Shown here one piece after another: positions 13,121 through 23,982 of a stretch of DNA of 64,000 bases. The notes beneath the pieces are model-generated. The model was not told the DNA's origin. It did no database searches and worked only from the letters and a program-made list of their open reading frames with translations. Both the position numbers and the translations under genes were made by a program. Location of the stretch: contig JARKIF010000026.1 of assembly GCA_029378245.1 (NCBI GenBank), positions 620,001 to 684,000 of the forward strand. The letters run 5' to 3'. Every line of letters starts with the position of its first letter. The first letter of the stretch is position 1. The stretch comes from Roridomyces roridus. Its lineage: Eukaryota; Basidiomycota; Agaricomycetes; Agaricales; Mycenaceae.

Positions 13121-13761
13121 TAGGGATGAGCACCGTTACCGGCCTCAACCGTATGACGGCCGTCCGTACACGGGTACGTACCCGTACCCGTCCGGACTTT
13201 GGGACTTGGACTTGACGGGACGGGTACGGGCGGCAAAAATACCGTACAGCCCCGTCCATCTAACGGCCGTCTACGGCCGTCGACGGCTACAACAGTTTCG
13301 AGTGCTTTTCGTATCTGAAAACAAGCATAAGCTTACCTAGAACTGTGCATTTGGTGGACACACTGGATTGGAGCAGAGCAGGACCGAGAAATCCCAACTG
13401 TACGCGGGTTTGCCGACGGCCCGAGGCTTCCCGGATTCTTCGGGTTGCTCTACTGATCCAAAACGCACCTTGAACAGCCTTCAATTCGGCTTGCTTCGAG
13501 TGCTGGCACCTAGGCCTTAACCTTTGCACAAGTCCTGCACTCATTCAACATTTTTCAGCCCGTTAAATCACTTCAAACCCACAGGTCAGGTAACATCACC
13601 TTCGTGCCGTCCGTTAACGGGTGACGGCCGTGTATTTTACCGTCCCGTACCCGTCGGCCCAAGAATATCCGGAGGAAACGGCCGTCTATTTGACGGCCCG
13701 CACCCGTCTCGACCCGCCAAGCTGACGGCCGTCACCCGTAGACGGACGGTGCACATCCCTA
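13121..13761. mobile_element. hAT-like MITE, 641 bp, 8-bp TSD CTCTGAAC
   Basis: Ends read TAGGGATGAGCACCGT on the left and, reversed, TAGGGATGTGCACCGT on the right, with 15 of 16 matching. An exact 8-bp direct repeat CTCTGAAC flanks it (13113-13120 and 13762-13769). The subterminal zones hold about six copies of the palindrome ACGGCCGT, likely transposase-binding sites. There is no coding capacity. TIR style and 8-bp duplication fit hAT. It is nested within the 12565-16170 element. Confidence 0.88.
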
Positions 13762-14403
13762 CTCTGAACCTTAGGCCAGTCGACGCCTTCAAGTTGAAAC
13801 GTAGGTAAGTGAGAGGTGGCTGAACTAATGTTGAGATGAGAATTCATATGCGCGCGCACCAGGCAATGAGGCAACTGTGTCGAAAGATCTATACTGTATA
13901 CAGCGACAATGTAAATTTGATTGGGTTCGGATATCCTCATGATCATCCCCGAGTGGTCTGAGAGTTCAACGTTTAACATGAACCATCAAGCCCACAGTTC
14001 TGTCATGGTCCCATGGCCAGATCTCGACGACGATCGCGACGCCGAGAACAATCGCAAGATATCGACGCAGCTAGGTCCATCCTTCGCAACGCTCCACGGC
14101 GCTCCCCCTCGGTACCTACCATTCCATTACTCACACAATTAACTTGAAAGCAAGAAAATCAAACACGAGGTGTGTCAATTTTGAAGATACATACTTTCTG
14201 TGCGATAATTCCACACTCCGAGTTGTTCTCAACCTGGGAGGATCCTTCCTTTTTGACCTAGATGCGGATGGAAAAAATGACCTGAAAATAACACGAATCT
14301 CTATCATGTTGAGGTGCAGGTTAATATTTCAAAGACACATGGTTGGCTTGGGGATGAAGCAGATTCGCCGTGAACTGGCGGTAATACACCAAAGAAGCAG
14401 TTC

Positions 14404-14770
14404 GAGTTGAGGGCATTGCCTCCACCGGACCTTGGTCTTTCGAGGAACTCCGCCCAATCACCGATTTGACGCGGACAACCTGGGCAAGGCTTTCTACGAT
14501 ATATTTCGCTGTGTGTAGTTCCTGATTATTTCCTGATATCTCTGACCCGTGGATAGGCTACCGCTGGCTCTACGAGATTCTGGGCATCATGCACCGCGAC
14601 ATCAGCTTGTTTAACCTGATGTTCCGAATCAAGGACAGCAAATTCCCCGGCGTTTTTAACAATTTCAGGCTAGCTGTTTACTGGAAAGACACTGCCGGGT
14701 CCACTGCCAACGGACGTACCGGAACGGATGTGTTCATGGCCTCCGAGCTCGTGCATTTGAGTCCGGTGAA
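14404..14770 (+). pseudogene. FunK1-type fungal protein kinase fragment
   Basis: A segment resembling ELRPITDLT precedes an intron-like stretch (about 14510-14558), then GYRWLYEILGIMHRDIS, NLMF, GVFNNFRLA and GRTGTDVFMASEL. These match, in order, the alpha-E/catalytic loop, the DFD/DFG-equivalent and the TGT(x)FMAxEL segment of FunK1 kinases (Pfam FunK1). The N-lobe with its glycine loop and lysine was not found, and the C-lobe ends after SEL. The metal-binding aspartate position reads NFR rather than DFD, so even the preserved part should be inactive. It sits inside a TIR transposon and is most simply a captured, decaying gene fragment. Confidence 0.75.
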
Positions 14771-15520
14771 ACAAAGAAACAGCTCAAATTTATGTTTGTA
14801 TTCCTCTCATTCTGTCGCTGAGCCTGTGAATTATTCGACTGAAAAAAAGAAGGTTCAGACTGCACCACCAATCAGGACTCAGGAGTCAGCCGCGAATCGA
14901 AGAAAGACACTTCCATTTGAGCAACAAGTTGGATCTCCGCTAAACTTGAATTAGTAAATAAGTAGATGCCTGCGAGCCGAGTTCAACCAACGGAAATCTC
15001 TCCTGGACATCATGATTCAACCAGTTGCCAGGCCAGGATGAATCAAATGATTGTACGGAACCTATTCAGCCCAGTGTGTGCTGAAGACCAACACTCGCGC
15101 GTTCAACCTTCACGGTTCATGGACATCACTTGCTGCTTCGACCGCGGCAACTTTCAAATGTATCAATATCAGCTTGGAATTTCAACTCCTTGCTCACAAT
15201 GCGACGGATTTGACATGACTGTAGTGCTTCGGACGCGACTGAAAACCACAAACACAAACCCCCCGAGAGAGCTCACCACCCCCGAGTTTGAGCACATGTT
15301 GAACAATGTTGGGGTATCCCATGAGTTTATGTAAGTGAGAATCAACGGTGAAATATGGAAACTCATGCCGTGGACCGTTGACTTCAAGTTGCCGTGGACA
15401 CATCTTCGTGTTGACTCATCCTCCGAGACTCGGAGGGATTCAGAAGCCGTCAAAGTTGTCGGACCCAGCGGGGCACCGGGCTGAGTCTCAGTGCCCACTG
15501 GTAAGACCATTGAATAGGGA
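14771..15520. other. Unassigned sequence inside the 3.6-kb element
   Basis: Open frames at 14966-15334 (122 residues) and on the reverse strand at 15169-15510 overlap. Neither shows a known domain. They may be a further exon remnant of the captured kinase region or non-coding. Confidence 0.3.
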
Positions 15521-15529
15521 TTCAGAAAC

Positions 15530-15992
15530 TACTGTACCATTTCGACCGTAAGTTCAGTCACAGGTCACAGACCCGGCTGAACTGAACTTAGATAATTGGG
15601 GTCACAAGTCACCGGGGACCTTGAACTTGGGGACAAATTAGCCCAAATAGGCAATTTTTCGGTGAAAATTTTCCCCGCACCGATTTTGCAATGGCAGCCC
15701 CAAAATATAAATTGCGGCCTGCGTGCGTCGAACTGAGGCCATGGAAACAGTAGCAGGGAAAGCATCTAAGACAGCAAACAGTTGAGCTACAAGAGAATTA
15801 TTATTGATTCATGGATCTACCCCCCGTACTCACCAAACAGCTGCTTGAACACATTGAACTTGATGAACTTTGGGTGGAATTGAACTTGAAAAATAGTGGT
15901 CACAGGTCCCAGTCAGGGATGAACCAACGGCGGGATGAACTTAAGGGGTCACAGGTCACACCCCATGAACTTACGGTCGAAATGGTACAGTA
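15530..15992. mobile_element. MITE, 463 bp, 27-bp perfect TIR
   Basis: The inverted repeat is identical over 27 bp, beginning TACTGTACCATTTCGACCGT. Flanks are TTCAGAAAC (15521-15529) and TCCAGAAAC (15993-16001), a 9-bp duplication with one mismatch. The interior has several GGTCACAGGTCAC-like and TGAACTT motifs. There is no coding capacity. The 9-bp duplication would fit MULE; an 8-bp reading would fit hAT. Confidence 0.78.
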
Positions 15993-16176
15993 TCCAGAAA
16001 CAAACCGGTCTGCAGTCGGAGGGGGGACAACCAAAGCGCCGGCAGTGATGGCTATCAGCGGCTGGGCCCATTGGGACGTAATGGTACCGGGGTGGTCTGG
16101 GGTCCATGTTGGCCGCTCGGCTATGCTTCGACAATCACGGAAATTTGATTGACCGTTCCCTGTTGCAATACGCCCC

Positions 16177-16933
16177 CATTCCGAAGCGCTCGCAGAACGG
16201 TTGCCCGACGGCGACGGGCGCCCTCCGGTCCGCGCGTGTGTGTCATCACTCCGCTTCTTTCTTCATATGGTAACTCCGCTGACAGTGCCACAACTCCTCG
16301 TGCTATCCTTCGGTTTCAAGTTCACGCGCTCACTGGGCGCTCAAGATGACACATCGGCCTCGGAGGTGCACAATCGAGTATTTCTAGAGCAGAAGAATGG
16401 TAAGCCACAACTTGTTTCAATCTCCGAATCAATGACATGGCGGGATTTGCAAGCCGAGACCGCGGAATTGGGCGGGTCTCACCTAGCCTCCTACATAAGC
16501 CCGTGGATATCCGGAATCCGGATGACGGAAGTTGAACGGGAATGATTGCCCCGCTGATTCAGACTAAGCCAAGTCGTACGGCCGAGCAATTCCCGAGTGA
16601 GCTGTTTCGTGAGTCAACGTTGACTGTGCATTTCTGTGCTCAAATTCTTTGACGAGTTCTTAGTTGCAGAATCAGCCTATTTCTGACGAGGGCTGAGTCA
16701 CGGGTGTGTGAATCAGGGCCGCTGAGTCACGAGTATTAGCACATGCTCCGCTTTGGTGTCATCCGTCAGATCCGTCGCCGCTTTGACCGCCGGTTACGAA
16801 ATCGTCCTGCTATCATATGTAAACTTTGCTTACACCCGTCTCTCCGTCCCCGATGTCCTGCATTTCACTCGACCTTATTTAACCCGGTCCTCTCCACCGC
16901 CGCCCATTCCCATTTTCTACCCACCCGCAACAC
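16177..16933. other. Intergenic upstream of RING gene
   Basis: No supported gene. A TTATTTAA box near 16873 lies about 60 bp before the RING-protein start and could act as its TATA element; pyrimidine-rich tracts (TCTCCACCGCCGCCC) follow it. Confidence 0.35.
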
Positions 16934-18051
16934 ATGTCCACCTGCACCGTCTGCTACGAACGCTTCACTGCGCCCGTCTCATTACCCTGTGGTGCGTCGC
17001 TACAGTCTCGTACCAAGACTACGTCGGCTAACGTCGGCACACAGGCCATGTATTCTGCAAAGACTGCATTCGCGACTCTACCGCTGCTGGCACTAGCCGC
17101 AGCGCCCAGACGACACGTCCGGAACCCGGGACAGGGCGCCCGTGCTGCCCGACATGTCGGGTCCCGTTTCCCATTCGTGCGTCGCCCGGTTTCCTTTCCT
17201 CCCGCCAGCACTGACAACACAACGAAATTGTAGTGAGCGTAGACCCGATGTTGATACCGCCATACTTGCGGCCGCACTTTTTGCCTCCTATCCGTCCAGT
17301 GTACATCGACTCCCCAAAGTCGACGTCCATCGCTGCTTCGTCCACCTCACTACCGACGCCTCCACAAAGCATTGCATCCTCCCCATCCTCGCTCCCTGCA
17401 TCCCCGTCCCCGGTCCCATCAATACCCCTACCGTCCTCGGAATGCAGTTCCTCACAGACAACGAGTATGGATACCAAGATCCTCGCTGCTCTCCACCTAA
17501 CAACCGCCACTTGGCGTCGACGCGCAAAAACACACGCCGCAGCCAACTCATCCCTCCTCTCCTTCTCGCGGTCGGCACGCGACTGCGCCTTGCGGCTCCG
17601 TACCGAACGTGATGAAGCGAGGAACGAATGTGTTGTGCTGAAGCGTAAGATTGCAGAGATGGAGATGGAGATGGGGCGGGTGGGGTCTTTGACTTGCAGA
17701 AGTCGCTCACTGCCAGACACCGTGGACTTGGACTCGCACTCACACACACCACCACTCAACTCGCCCTCACCCTTCACCCAGGGTCAGGCCCAGGCCCGCC
17801 CCAGAAGGCAAGCCCCACCACAGCGCATCGGCCTCCCGCTATTCGTGATGCAATGTCAGGCGCTCACAAACCTGATGCCTTCCGAGAACGCCAACGGGGC
17901 CAGTGTGCTGGAGGGCCCGCCGTTGAAGCGCCGGCGGATGAGTCCGTCTGTGTCCGACCTGGCTTCGGATTCGCGTGAGATGGCCGCGGGGAGTGGTCAG
18001 CCGCAGCAGCCACGGTGTAGCGTGCGTGCGATAGCTGATTTGTTGAGGTAG
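16934..18051 (+). CDS. RING-finger (C3HC4) protein, probable E3 ubiquitin ligase
   Basis: Gene model 16934-16991, 17045-17176, 17234-18051: 335 residues with introns of 53 and 57 nt. A RING finger starts at residue 4: CTVC, then CGHVFCKDC across the first intron, and CPTCR closing the domain at about residue 62. It is followed by a PPYLRPHFLPPIRPVYID segment typical of agaric RING proteins, a Ser/Pro-rich stretch, a charged coiled-coil-like region (RTERDEARNECVVLKRK, about 175-210) and a basic PLKRRR near the end that could serve nuclear import. RING proteins bind E2 enzymes and promote ubiquitin transfer; the substrate is unknown. Start is the ATG directly before the first zinc ligand. Confidence 0.85.
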
Positions 18052-18574
18052 CCGCCGTTCTTTCCTCCGTACGCTTTGGGACGAATTCAGGATGCATACA
18101 TGGGTTCTGTACATACCTATTCCTGCTGCATTTTCTTCGGGATTTGTTTGGGTTTGAATCAAACACACTCGTTTAATTGGTCAATTGGGGACCCACATCT
18201 TGGGCTTAAGGATCGAGATCCTGTCAAGACGGTATGCAGAGGTTTGGAGTATGCCATCTCGGCCGGATCCTTGGTTGGTGTGAGCGCAGGGGACAAAAAA
18301 TGCTCGTTTCAACATCAATTGCAAATAGCTCCTAGCCGATTCGAACGACCGCTGCTCGTGTGCACACCTCGTGAGCAATCCTGTTGGATTTTCTTCTGGA
18401 CTTGCGTCCTGCTGATTGGTTTTGGAATTACACACTCGTTTAATCGAGTCGTTGGTGGTACACACTTGTTTACGCATGGGACGGGTGGATGAGTGGCTCC
18501 CGTGGCCAAGAAGAGCCTTCAATCGAACGGGAATGGAGCGTGCAGAACGAAAAATATGGCCAGGAAAATCGCAA
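18052..18574. other. Intergenic, with one isolated tRNA-arm-like motif
   Basis: GCCGATTCGAACGAC at 18335-18349 is the first of six such motifs in the 18.3-20.0 kb block. No gene is seen. Confidence 0.4.
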
Positions 18575-20028
18575 ATGCCCACTGGCCGATTCGAACGGCT
18601 GATATTATTGTGTGCATACTTCATAAGTAGGAGTGCATTTTCAATCAGGGACTAAGCTGTAGGATTGAAAAGGCATTCAGCAGGCTTGCCTGGTTTTGGT
18701 ATCGATGGTGATATGATTTTCTTGACTGAGCGAGCTTGAATTCAGAGCCTGGAGGTTTGGAGCACACAAAGTTGCCCACCAAGATGCGCGGTGGGTATGA
18801 ATCAATGAGCGGAGGCGGGGAAAAAAATGAACACACCATAATGTATCCCAGCCGATTCGAACGACCGATCCTTGGTAAGATGGCCAAGTTGTGAGCGATA
18901 AGGACGATAGAATCTGCGGTTGTAGCTGCGGACTGCAGATGATTAGGTTTGTATCCCATATAGAATTCCACATAGACGTACGACGGTCATGGAGATGATT
19001 GAAGACAGTACACGTGAAAGTTGGGAGTATCCCGCTGAGCCAGTCGAGGGTCGCCAGCGACCGTTCCTCTACATGCCGAGATTGTACAGGGGAGTTTTCC
19101 GGGATGGACCGTGCAGGCAGCAGCTGCAAGTCGAGATCAGACCACAAGACCACCGCACAACATCCAAGTTCTGCGCGCGTTGAACTGGGGACGGATCGAG
19201 ACGGGGGAATCGTTGACCGAGGATTGTCAGCGACTGCTAGCGGCCATGTAAAAAAGACGTGGGCAGCCCATGCCCACTAGCCGATTCGAACGACTGAAGC
19301 TCCTGCCCGTGTGCATACTGCATAATTACAAGTGCATGCCTACCTTGTAATTATTTCGATCAGGGACTGAGCTGTAGGATTGAAAGGGCACCCAGCGTAC
19401 TTGGCTGGTTTTGGTATCGATGGTGATTGTCATGCACGAGCGAGGTTGAGGGAGCAAGAAGGAATTTTAGACCCTGGACAGTGGAGGTTCGGAGTCACCG
19501 GGATGCGTGGTGGGTATGGATGAGTGTCGACGGGCAAAAGAAAATGCGTATATGGTGACATTGTATGCGTTCTGGCCGATTCGAACGACCGATGCTCGTC
19601 GATAAGGACGATAGAATGATAATCTGCGGTTGTACTGCGGATGATTAGGTTTGTATCCCATATAGAATTCTACATGGACGTACGAAGGGCATGAAGATGA
19701 TTGAGTACAGTACATGTGAGAGTTGGGAGTCCAGTTGTGCCAGTCCAGGGTCGCAAGCGAGCATGTGGGTCGTGCGGCGAGGATGTAAGTTGAGATCAAG
19801 GAGCGCATCCGAACAAGAGCATCGAGGTAACTTCTGAATCCGTCAAGTACAACGTCCAAATTGTGCGACAGATTTTTGGGGCCTTCAACGTTCAAGCGGG
19901 CGACGGATGGGCAAGAAGGGGGAATCTTTGATTTGACCGGGGATTGTCAGAGACTACTTCCAGAGGCGAGGCAAAAAAGACGTAGGCACCTAGATGCAAT
20001 GCGATGCCCACCAGCCGATTCGAGCGAC
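18575..20028 (-). repeat. Tandem ~0.7-kb repeat with tRNA T-arm/B-box-like motifs
   Basis: Unit 1 (18575-19269) and unit 2 (19270-20003) align along their length with many small differences; a third copy starts at 20004 and breaks off. GCCGATTC(G)AACG(A/G)C motifs occur at 18585, 18851, 19280, 19575 and 20014. Read on the minus strand they give GTCG-TTCGAAT-CGGC, which folds as a T-arm stem and loop and resembles a polymerase III B box. Unit 2 also has AGCTCAGT about 75 nt upstream on that strand, like an A box. A complete cloverleaf could not be drawn, so these are not called tRNA genes. A tRNA-derived repeat is possible. Confidence 0.6.
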
Positions 20029-20700
20029 TGATGTTACTTGACGCCATTCAAGTGACACAAAGGACCATGAGGCCTTGAGGCGACTAGTACTTGAGCTCGA
20101 GAGTCCCTTCTTTTGCAAGGTTTGAGAAGGGTTGCCCAAGAATGTCCGTCGGGCCTCGGCACAGGCAGCTGAGGTTCATAGTCCTTTAGTCGCAGAGCGA
20201 GCAGAATAGCAAATAGCAGCAGCAGTGTACTTGGCGTGACTCGACGAAATCGACGTCGGACGGAGTGATTCGGATATTGTCGAATCTTCCAGAGTATTGC
20301 GTATTCGGCGGACGTCCACGCAAGTCGCGATCGGAAACGAGATGATCGATGAGCCATGACATTGACAAGGGATAATGAGCAAGCCGATTCGTGTCTCCGA
20401 GACGCAGTTTTGTCGTTGTTGCTGACAGAAGGTAGCAAATTGTCCGAGACATGCCGTGCCGGTTCGGGTGGATTCGCCCGACATCTTCTGCGGTACGTTC
20501 TTGCAAGAGATACTCTGCTGAAGCAAGGAGATGCGACCGGAGAATCCTGTGGCATGGCGTTGGACGGAGAGCTGACGAACGGGAGGAAAGAGTGATGACA
20601 GATCTTGGCAGCTTCGGGAATTCCAAAAGCGGGCTTACAAAAACACCGCTTCATAATCCCTTTCTTTCCGGCCGTGACTCAGATTCAGAAACTTCCGTGC
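20029..20700. other. Intergenic; uncertain minus-strand open frame
   Basis: Overlapping open frames at 20034-20654 and 20186-20626 on the minus strand exceed 140 residues but have no recognisable domain, and the region overlaps the divergent promoter of the cyclin gene. Left uncalled. Confidence 0.3.
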
Positions 20701-20703
20701 ACG

Positions 20704-20712
20704 TTTATAAAA
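20704..20712 (+). promoter_or_regulatory. TATA-like box of cyclin gene
   Basis: TTTATAAAA lies 57 bp upstream of the cyclin ATG, a plausible TATA element and 5' UTR distance for a fungal gene. Confidence 0.5.
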
Positions 20713-20768
20713 CACAGCGCTCATGGCCGTCCTAGTCACTCACCGACTCGCCTTCCGCAGTCCCAACG

Positions 20769-21782
20769 ATGTACTCTCCGGCGTCTGACTCGTCCTCTGC
20801 CTCGTCGAGCTCGTCTCCGAGCACCTCCTCAAGCGCTTACAGCTCCTGGAGTCCCAGCAGCAGCAAGACTAACAGCCCTGTGCATGCTGCGTCTCTCGTA
20901 GACCCAGTCAAGCACTCTCCCGAGCTCCTGGAGCTCGTCGACGTCGAGGTTTCCCAGCCTGTAATCGGTGCGCATCTGCTCGTCTTTTGTCGCACTTTTC
21001 GCTAACACACACTTCCAGCCTACCTCGTCTCCCGCATCTCCTCTGCTGTCTCATACTCCCTCAAACGCTCCGGCGTCACCCCGTCGTTTACTCGCACACC
21101 CGCCCATCTCCAAAAGTTCACGACCTTCGTGACGACCGTGCTCTCCCGCGCAGAGGTCTCCACCACCGACGTCCTCGTGACCCTCGTCTACCTCACCCGC
21201 GCACGTCATCACCTCTCCATCGCACTGGAAGAGTGGGCCCTCGAACGGGTGTTCCTCGGTGCCCTCATCTGTGCGTCAAAGTACACCAACGACAGCACCC
21301 TCCGGAACGTCCATTGGGCCCTGTGCACGGGTGTTTTCGGCAAGCGGGATATCGGTCGGATCGAGAGGGAGTTTCTCGAGGTGCTGGATTGGGAGCTTGG
21401 TGTGAGCGTAGAGGACGTGCTGGCGCATCGGGAGGGCATCATGCTTTCGGCTGAGGCTGAGGGTGTTCCCCTCCTCCTCAAAGCGGAGCCTTTGCGTCGC
21501 GCCTCCTCGTCTTCGTCCTCGCCATGCTCGTCCGCTGGCTGCCCCGACCTCGAGCCCTCCTCGCCCCATTCGAGTATCGGCAGCCTCTCCCCGCCCACAC
21601 CCATCTCACATTCGACCTTCCCTGATCCCATGGACGTAGACGAGTACCACCTATCTCCAGTCCTCGTCTCCGCCCCAAGGAAGACGTCCTCAAAACATGG
21701 GCACGGGCACGGGCGGATACACGCTTTCTTGCACTCCCTCCCTATACCGCGGCACCATCATCATCAGCGCGTCGCGGCGTAA
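20769..21782 (+). CDS. Cyclin-domain protein (PCL/PHO80-like)
   Basis: Exons 20769-20967 and 21019-21782 with a 51-nt intron encode 320 residues. A Ser-rich N-terminus (about 45 residues) precedes a cyclin N-terminal fold: YLVSRISSAVSYSL, FTTFVTTVLSRAEVSTTDVLVTLVYLTR, then VFLGALICASKYTNDSTLRNVHWA, and REFLEVLDWELGVS closing helix 5. The ALICASKYTND signature is typical of PCL-type cyclins that partner PHO85/CDK5-like kinases. The C-terminus is Ser/Pro/His-rich and probably disordered. Predicted role is a CDK regulatory subunit in cell-cycle or nutrient signalling. The start follows a TATA-like box at the expected distance. Confidence 0.85.
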
Positions 21783-22314
21783 GCGGTGTGTCTGGCCGTC
21801 GTTGGCGGCTTTCTGATATTCCCCCTCGCATGTATATGCCGATCCCGTCGGACACTGCGCCTCTTCGCCTACGGGCATGCAGGGGTCGTTTTATCTTCCA
21901 CGGCGTGCTGCGTGGCGCTGATACGCACGGCTACTCACGTAGACTGCATACTTACTTCGTGTATAATCCACCCCCAAGTTACTTACCACCAAAATGTACT
22001 ATTAGCTTGGGTAGGGTAGGGCTTGTAATCAAGTGGATGATTCGTTCCTCGAGTTCTGGAGTTGTCGGAGTCTGATTGGCGCGTGCGGGCGCTAGCGTGT
22101 TTCTTTCTCGGACACTCTCAGCGCGATCCTTCGATAAGCGAACACGATTGCTATTATAACGGGGCTTTGACGCCTTTGTCTCCAGTGCAAAGCTGGGTTT
22201 ATATCGCACATTTCGGATTGTCCCTTGGGATTCGGGAATGTCGGAGCGAAGCGGAGGCATGTCTTCGAATCCAAAAGACTGTCTTCGGATTTGCGCTTGG
22301 CTACTGGAGAGGTT
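21783..22314. other. Cyclin 3' flank, no gene seen
   Basis: Non-coding by inspection. It contains the target site GAGGTT (22309-22314) of the following element. Confidence 0.5.
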
Positions 22315-23830
22315 TATGGCAGATATATTGTGCAAAAAGTTTTTACAACTTGGGCTCAAAATACAACTACAACTTGGATTTTGGGCTTTCGCAACCACAA
22401 CTTTCTGCCTACAACTTTAACTTTCTGCCCTACAACTTGAACTCCAGCCACCACAACTTCCATCCTGCTGGCCCACAACTTGACTCTACCTCACCACAAT
22501 TAAATTAAGATGGCAACAAACGGTAATCACCAGTCCCACCATAAAGTGATTGATTCCAATGATGAAGTGATGAGAGTCTGTTGAGTAGATCACTCCGTCA
22601 GAGGGTCAGTTGGGGAACCATTCCATGTATACACAATATAGGCTGGAGATGTTCTCCGGGTCAATCAAAGCCAGGAGCCTTCTGTGACTCTGTGGATACA
22701 CATCAATATTTGATGGCTTAGTTGAAAACCGAATATAGACATCATTCAAGGAGATCTTATCTTGATTTAACATTTCTTGTATGAACAATGTCCCACGGTT
22801 GGAATCGAAGCCTTGACGGATATGAGACTAGGTCAAAGTTTCAACACGCAACGGATCCTACCCGGGAATGAATCGGATTGGTCTCGGGGACTCAATCATC
22901 CTATTCATCTGAGCACTACCTCTGAGGATACCGGGGACACATGAAACATCAATGCTTCGATTGATCCCTGAGAAAGTGCCATGGTTCAAACTTCAGTTCC
23001 ACTTATACTGATGGATACTTGGTGCTTCAAACTGGAGAAGGTTATTTCACATACAAGGACTCGGAATTCATGATTTACCGGTGATTGAAAACAGTTCGGA
23101 TTTGAACAGGCCAGAGGCTACGGAGCTGTGGGTCTATCTAAGGCTTCGGCGGAGTCTTCCCTGATCTGAAGGCTGAAGCTAAAGTGAGAGGAAATCTTTG
23201 CTGAATGATTGAGTTTGGATGGAGTGGGGCGGATAAATAAATCAGTGGTGCTCCCGAAAGGTTTCGGATTGGGACTGAGAGAGCTAAGAAACCTTTGAGC
23301 TCCACCCGAAGCTTGCCCGCAGCCCGGACAGAATTCGGATTCTGGTTTGCTCTGGAGACTTCCCATGACGAAGAAGAATCTTCAAGTATCTCTGCCTTCA
23401 TTCCACTGGACGGCTCTTTCAGCAAAAAACAGAAAATAAATTGCCCGGAATGGTGGCTTACGGTGATTCCATGCACTGCAAACTTCACGGATCGGGCCTC
23501 GTCTGTACCGCCCCGGCCCCCAGACACCACTCCACCACTCCACAGTGTCATAAACGCCTCCCACCAGTGCTCGGCCAGCTCCCGAGACCTACAACAGCAG
23601 ACCTGGAACATTCCAACTGGGTCAAGTTGAGCCTTGACTAGAGTTGCCGCCCAGTTGCAGAGATACCAATATGAAGTTGTATTCCCCGAATTCCAAGTTG
23701 TAGTTGCTCGTGTAGGAAGTTGTATCTGGTAAATTGGAAGTTGTATTTCAAAAGATTGAAGTTGTCAGTCAAACAGGGCGCAAAATCCATAAGTTGTCTG
23801 AAAACCTTTTTGCACACTATATCGCCCATA
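22315..23830. mobile_element. 1.5-kb non-autonomous TIR element, 6-bp TSD GAGGTT
   Basis: Ends start TATGGCAGATATATTGTGC on the left and, reversed, TATGGGCGATATAGTGTGC on the right, matching over about 25 bp including a shared CAAAAAG. GAGGTT repeats directly outside both ends (22309-22314 and 23831-23836). Each subterminal zone (about 22345-22500 and 23650-23810) holds around seven copies of ACAACTT in opposite orientations. The interior about 1.1 kb has no intact gene. End sequence and 6-bp duplication match the elements at 33096-34308 and 26551-45177. Confidence 0.85.
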
Positions 23831-23982
23831 GAGGTTGTTTCGATTCAGAGGTCAGAATCAGAGCCTACACTCGGGGTACTAATACTATGTAGTAGCTACT
23901 CAATACAGTCTTTCGATATCCTCCTGCTATTCTGAACTCATTCCTCAAACGCGAATAGGCCATTCATACAACTGGCACCCCG

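Larger units (their letters stand above)
12565..16170. mobile_element. 3.6-kb TIR DNA transposon, 6-bp TSD, no transposase seen
   Basis: The terminal inverted repeat is identical over 30 bp (12565-12594 against 16141-16170 reversed). It starts TATTGCAACAGGGAACGGTC and continues imperfectly for about 25 bp further inward. The perfect direct repeat CGCCCC flanks both ends (12559-12564 and 16171-16176). Inside are a FunK1-like kinase fragment and two smaller nested TIR elements. No transposase reading frame is visible, so the element appears non-autonomous and may be a gene-capturing (Pack-type) element. The 6-bp duplication and TAT(T/G)GCA start recall the elements at 22.3 and 33.1 kb, but further similarity is weak. 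Confidence 0.8.

Noticed and set aside
16954..17777. Long minus-strand ORFs over the RING gene
   Set aside because: They are antisense shadows of the well-supported plus-strand exons.
18575..20028. Functional tRNA genes on the minus strand
   Set aside because: T-arm-like motifs are clear, but I could not draw a matching acceptor stem, D-arm and anticodon arm for any of them.
20034..20654. 206-residue minus-strand ORF upstream of the cyclin gene
   Set aside because: Competing overlapping frames of similar length and no recognisable domain.
23138..23611. Minus-strand 157-residue protein inside the 22.3-kb element
   Set aside because: No domain, overlapping frames on the other strand and position within a non-autonomous element; coding not supported.
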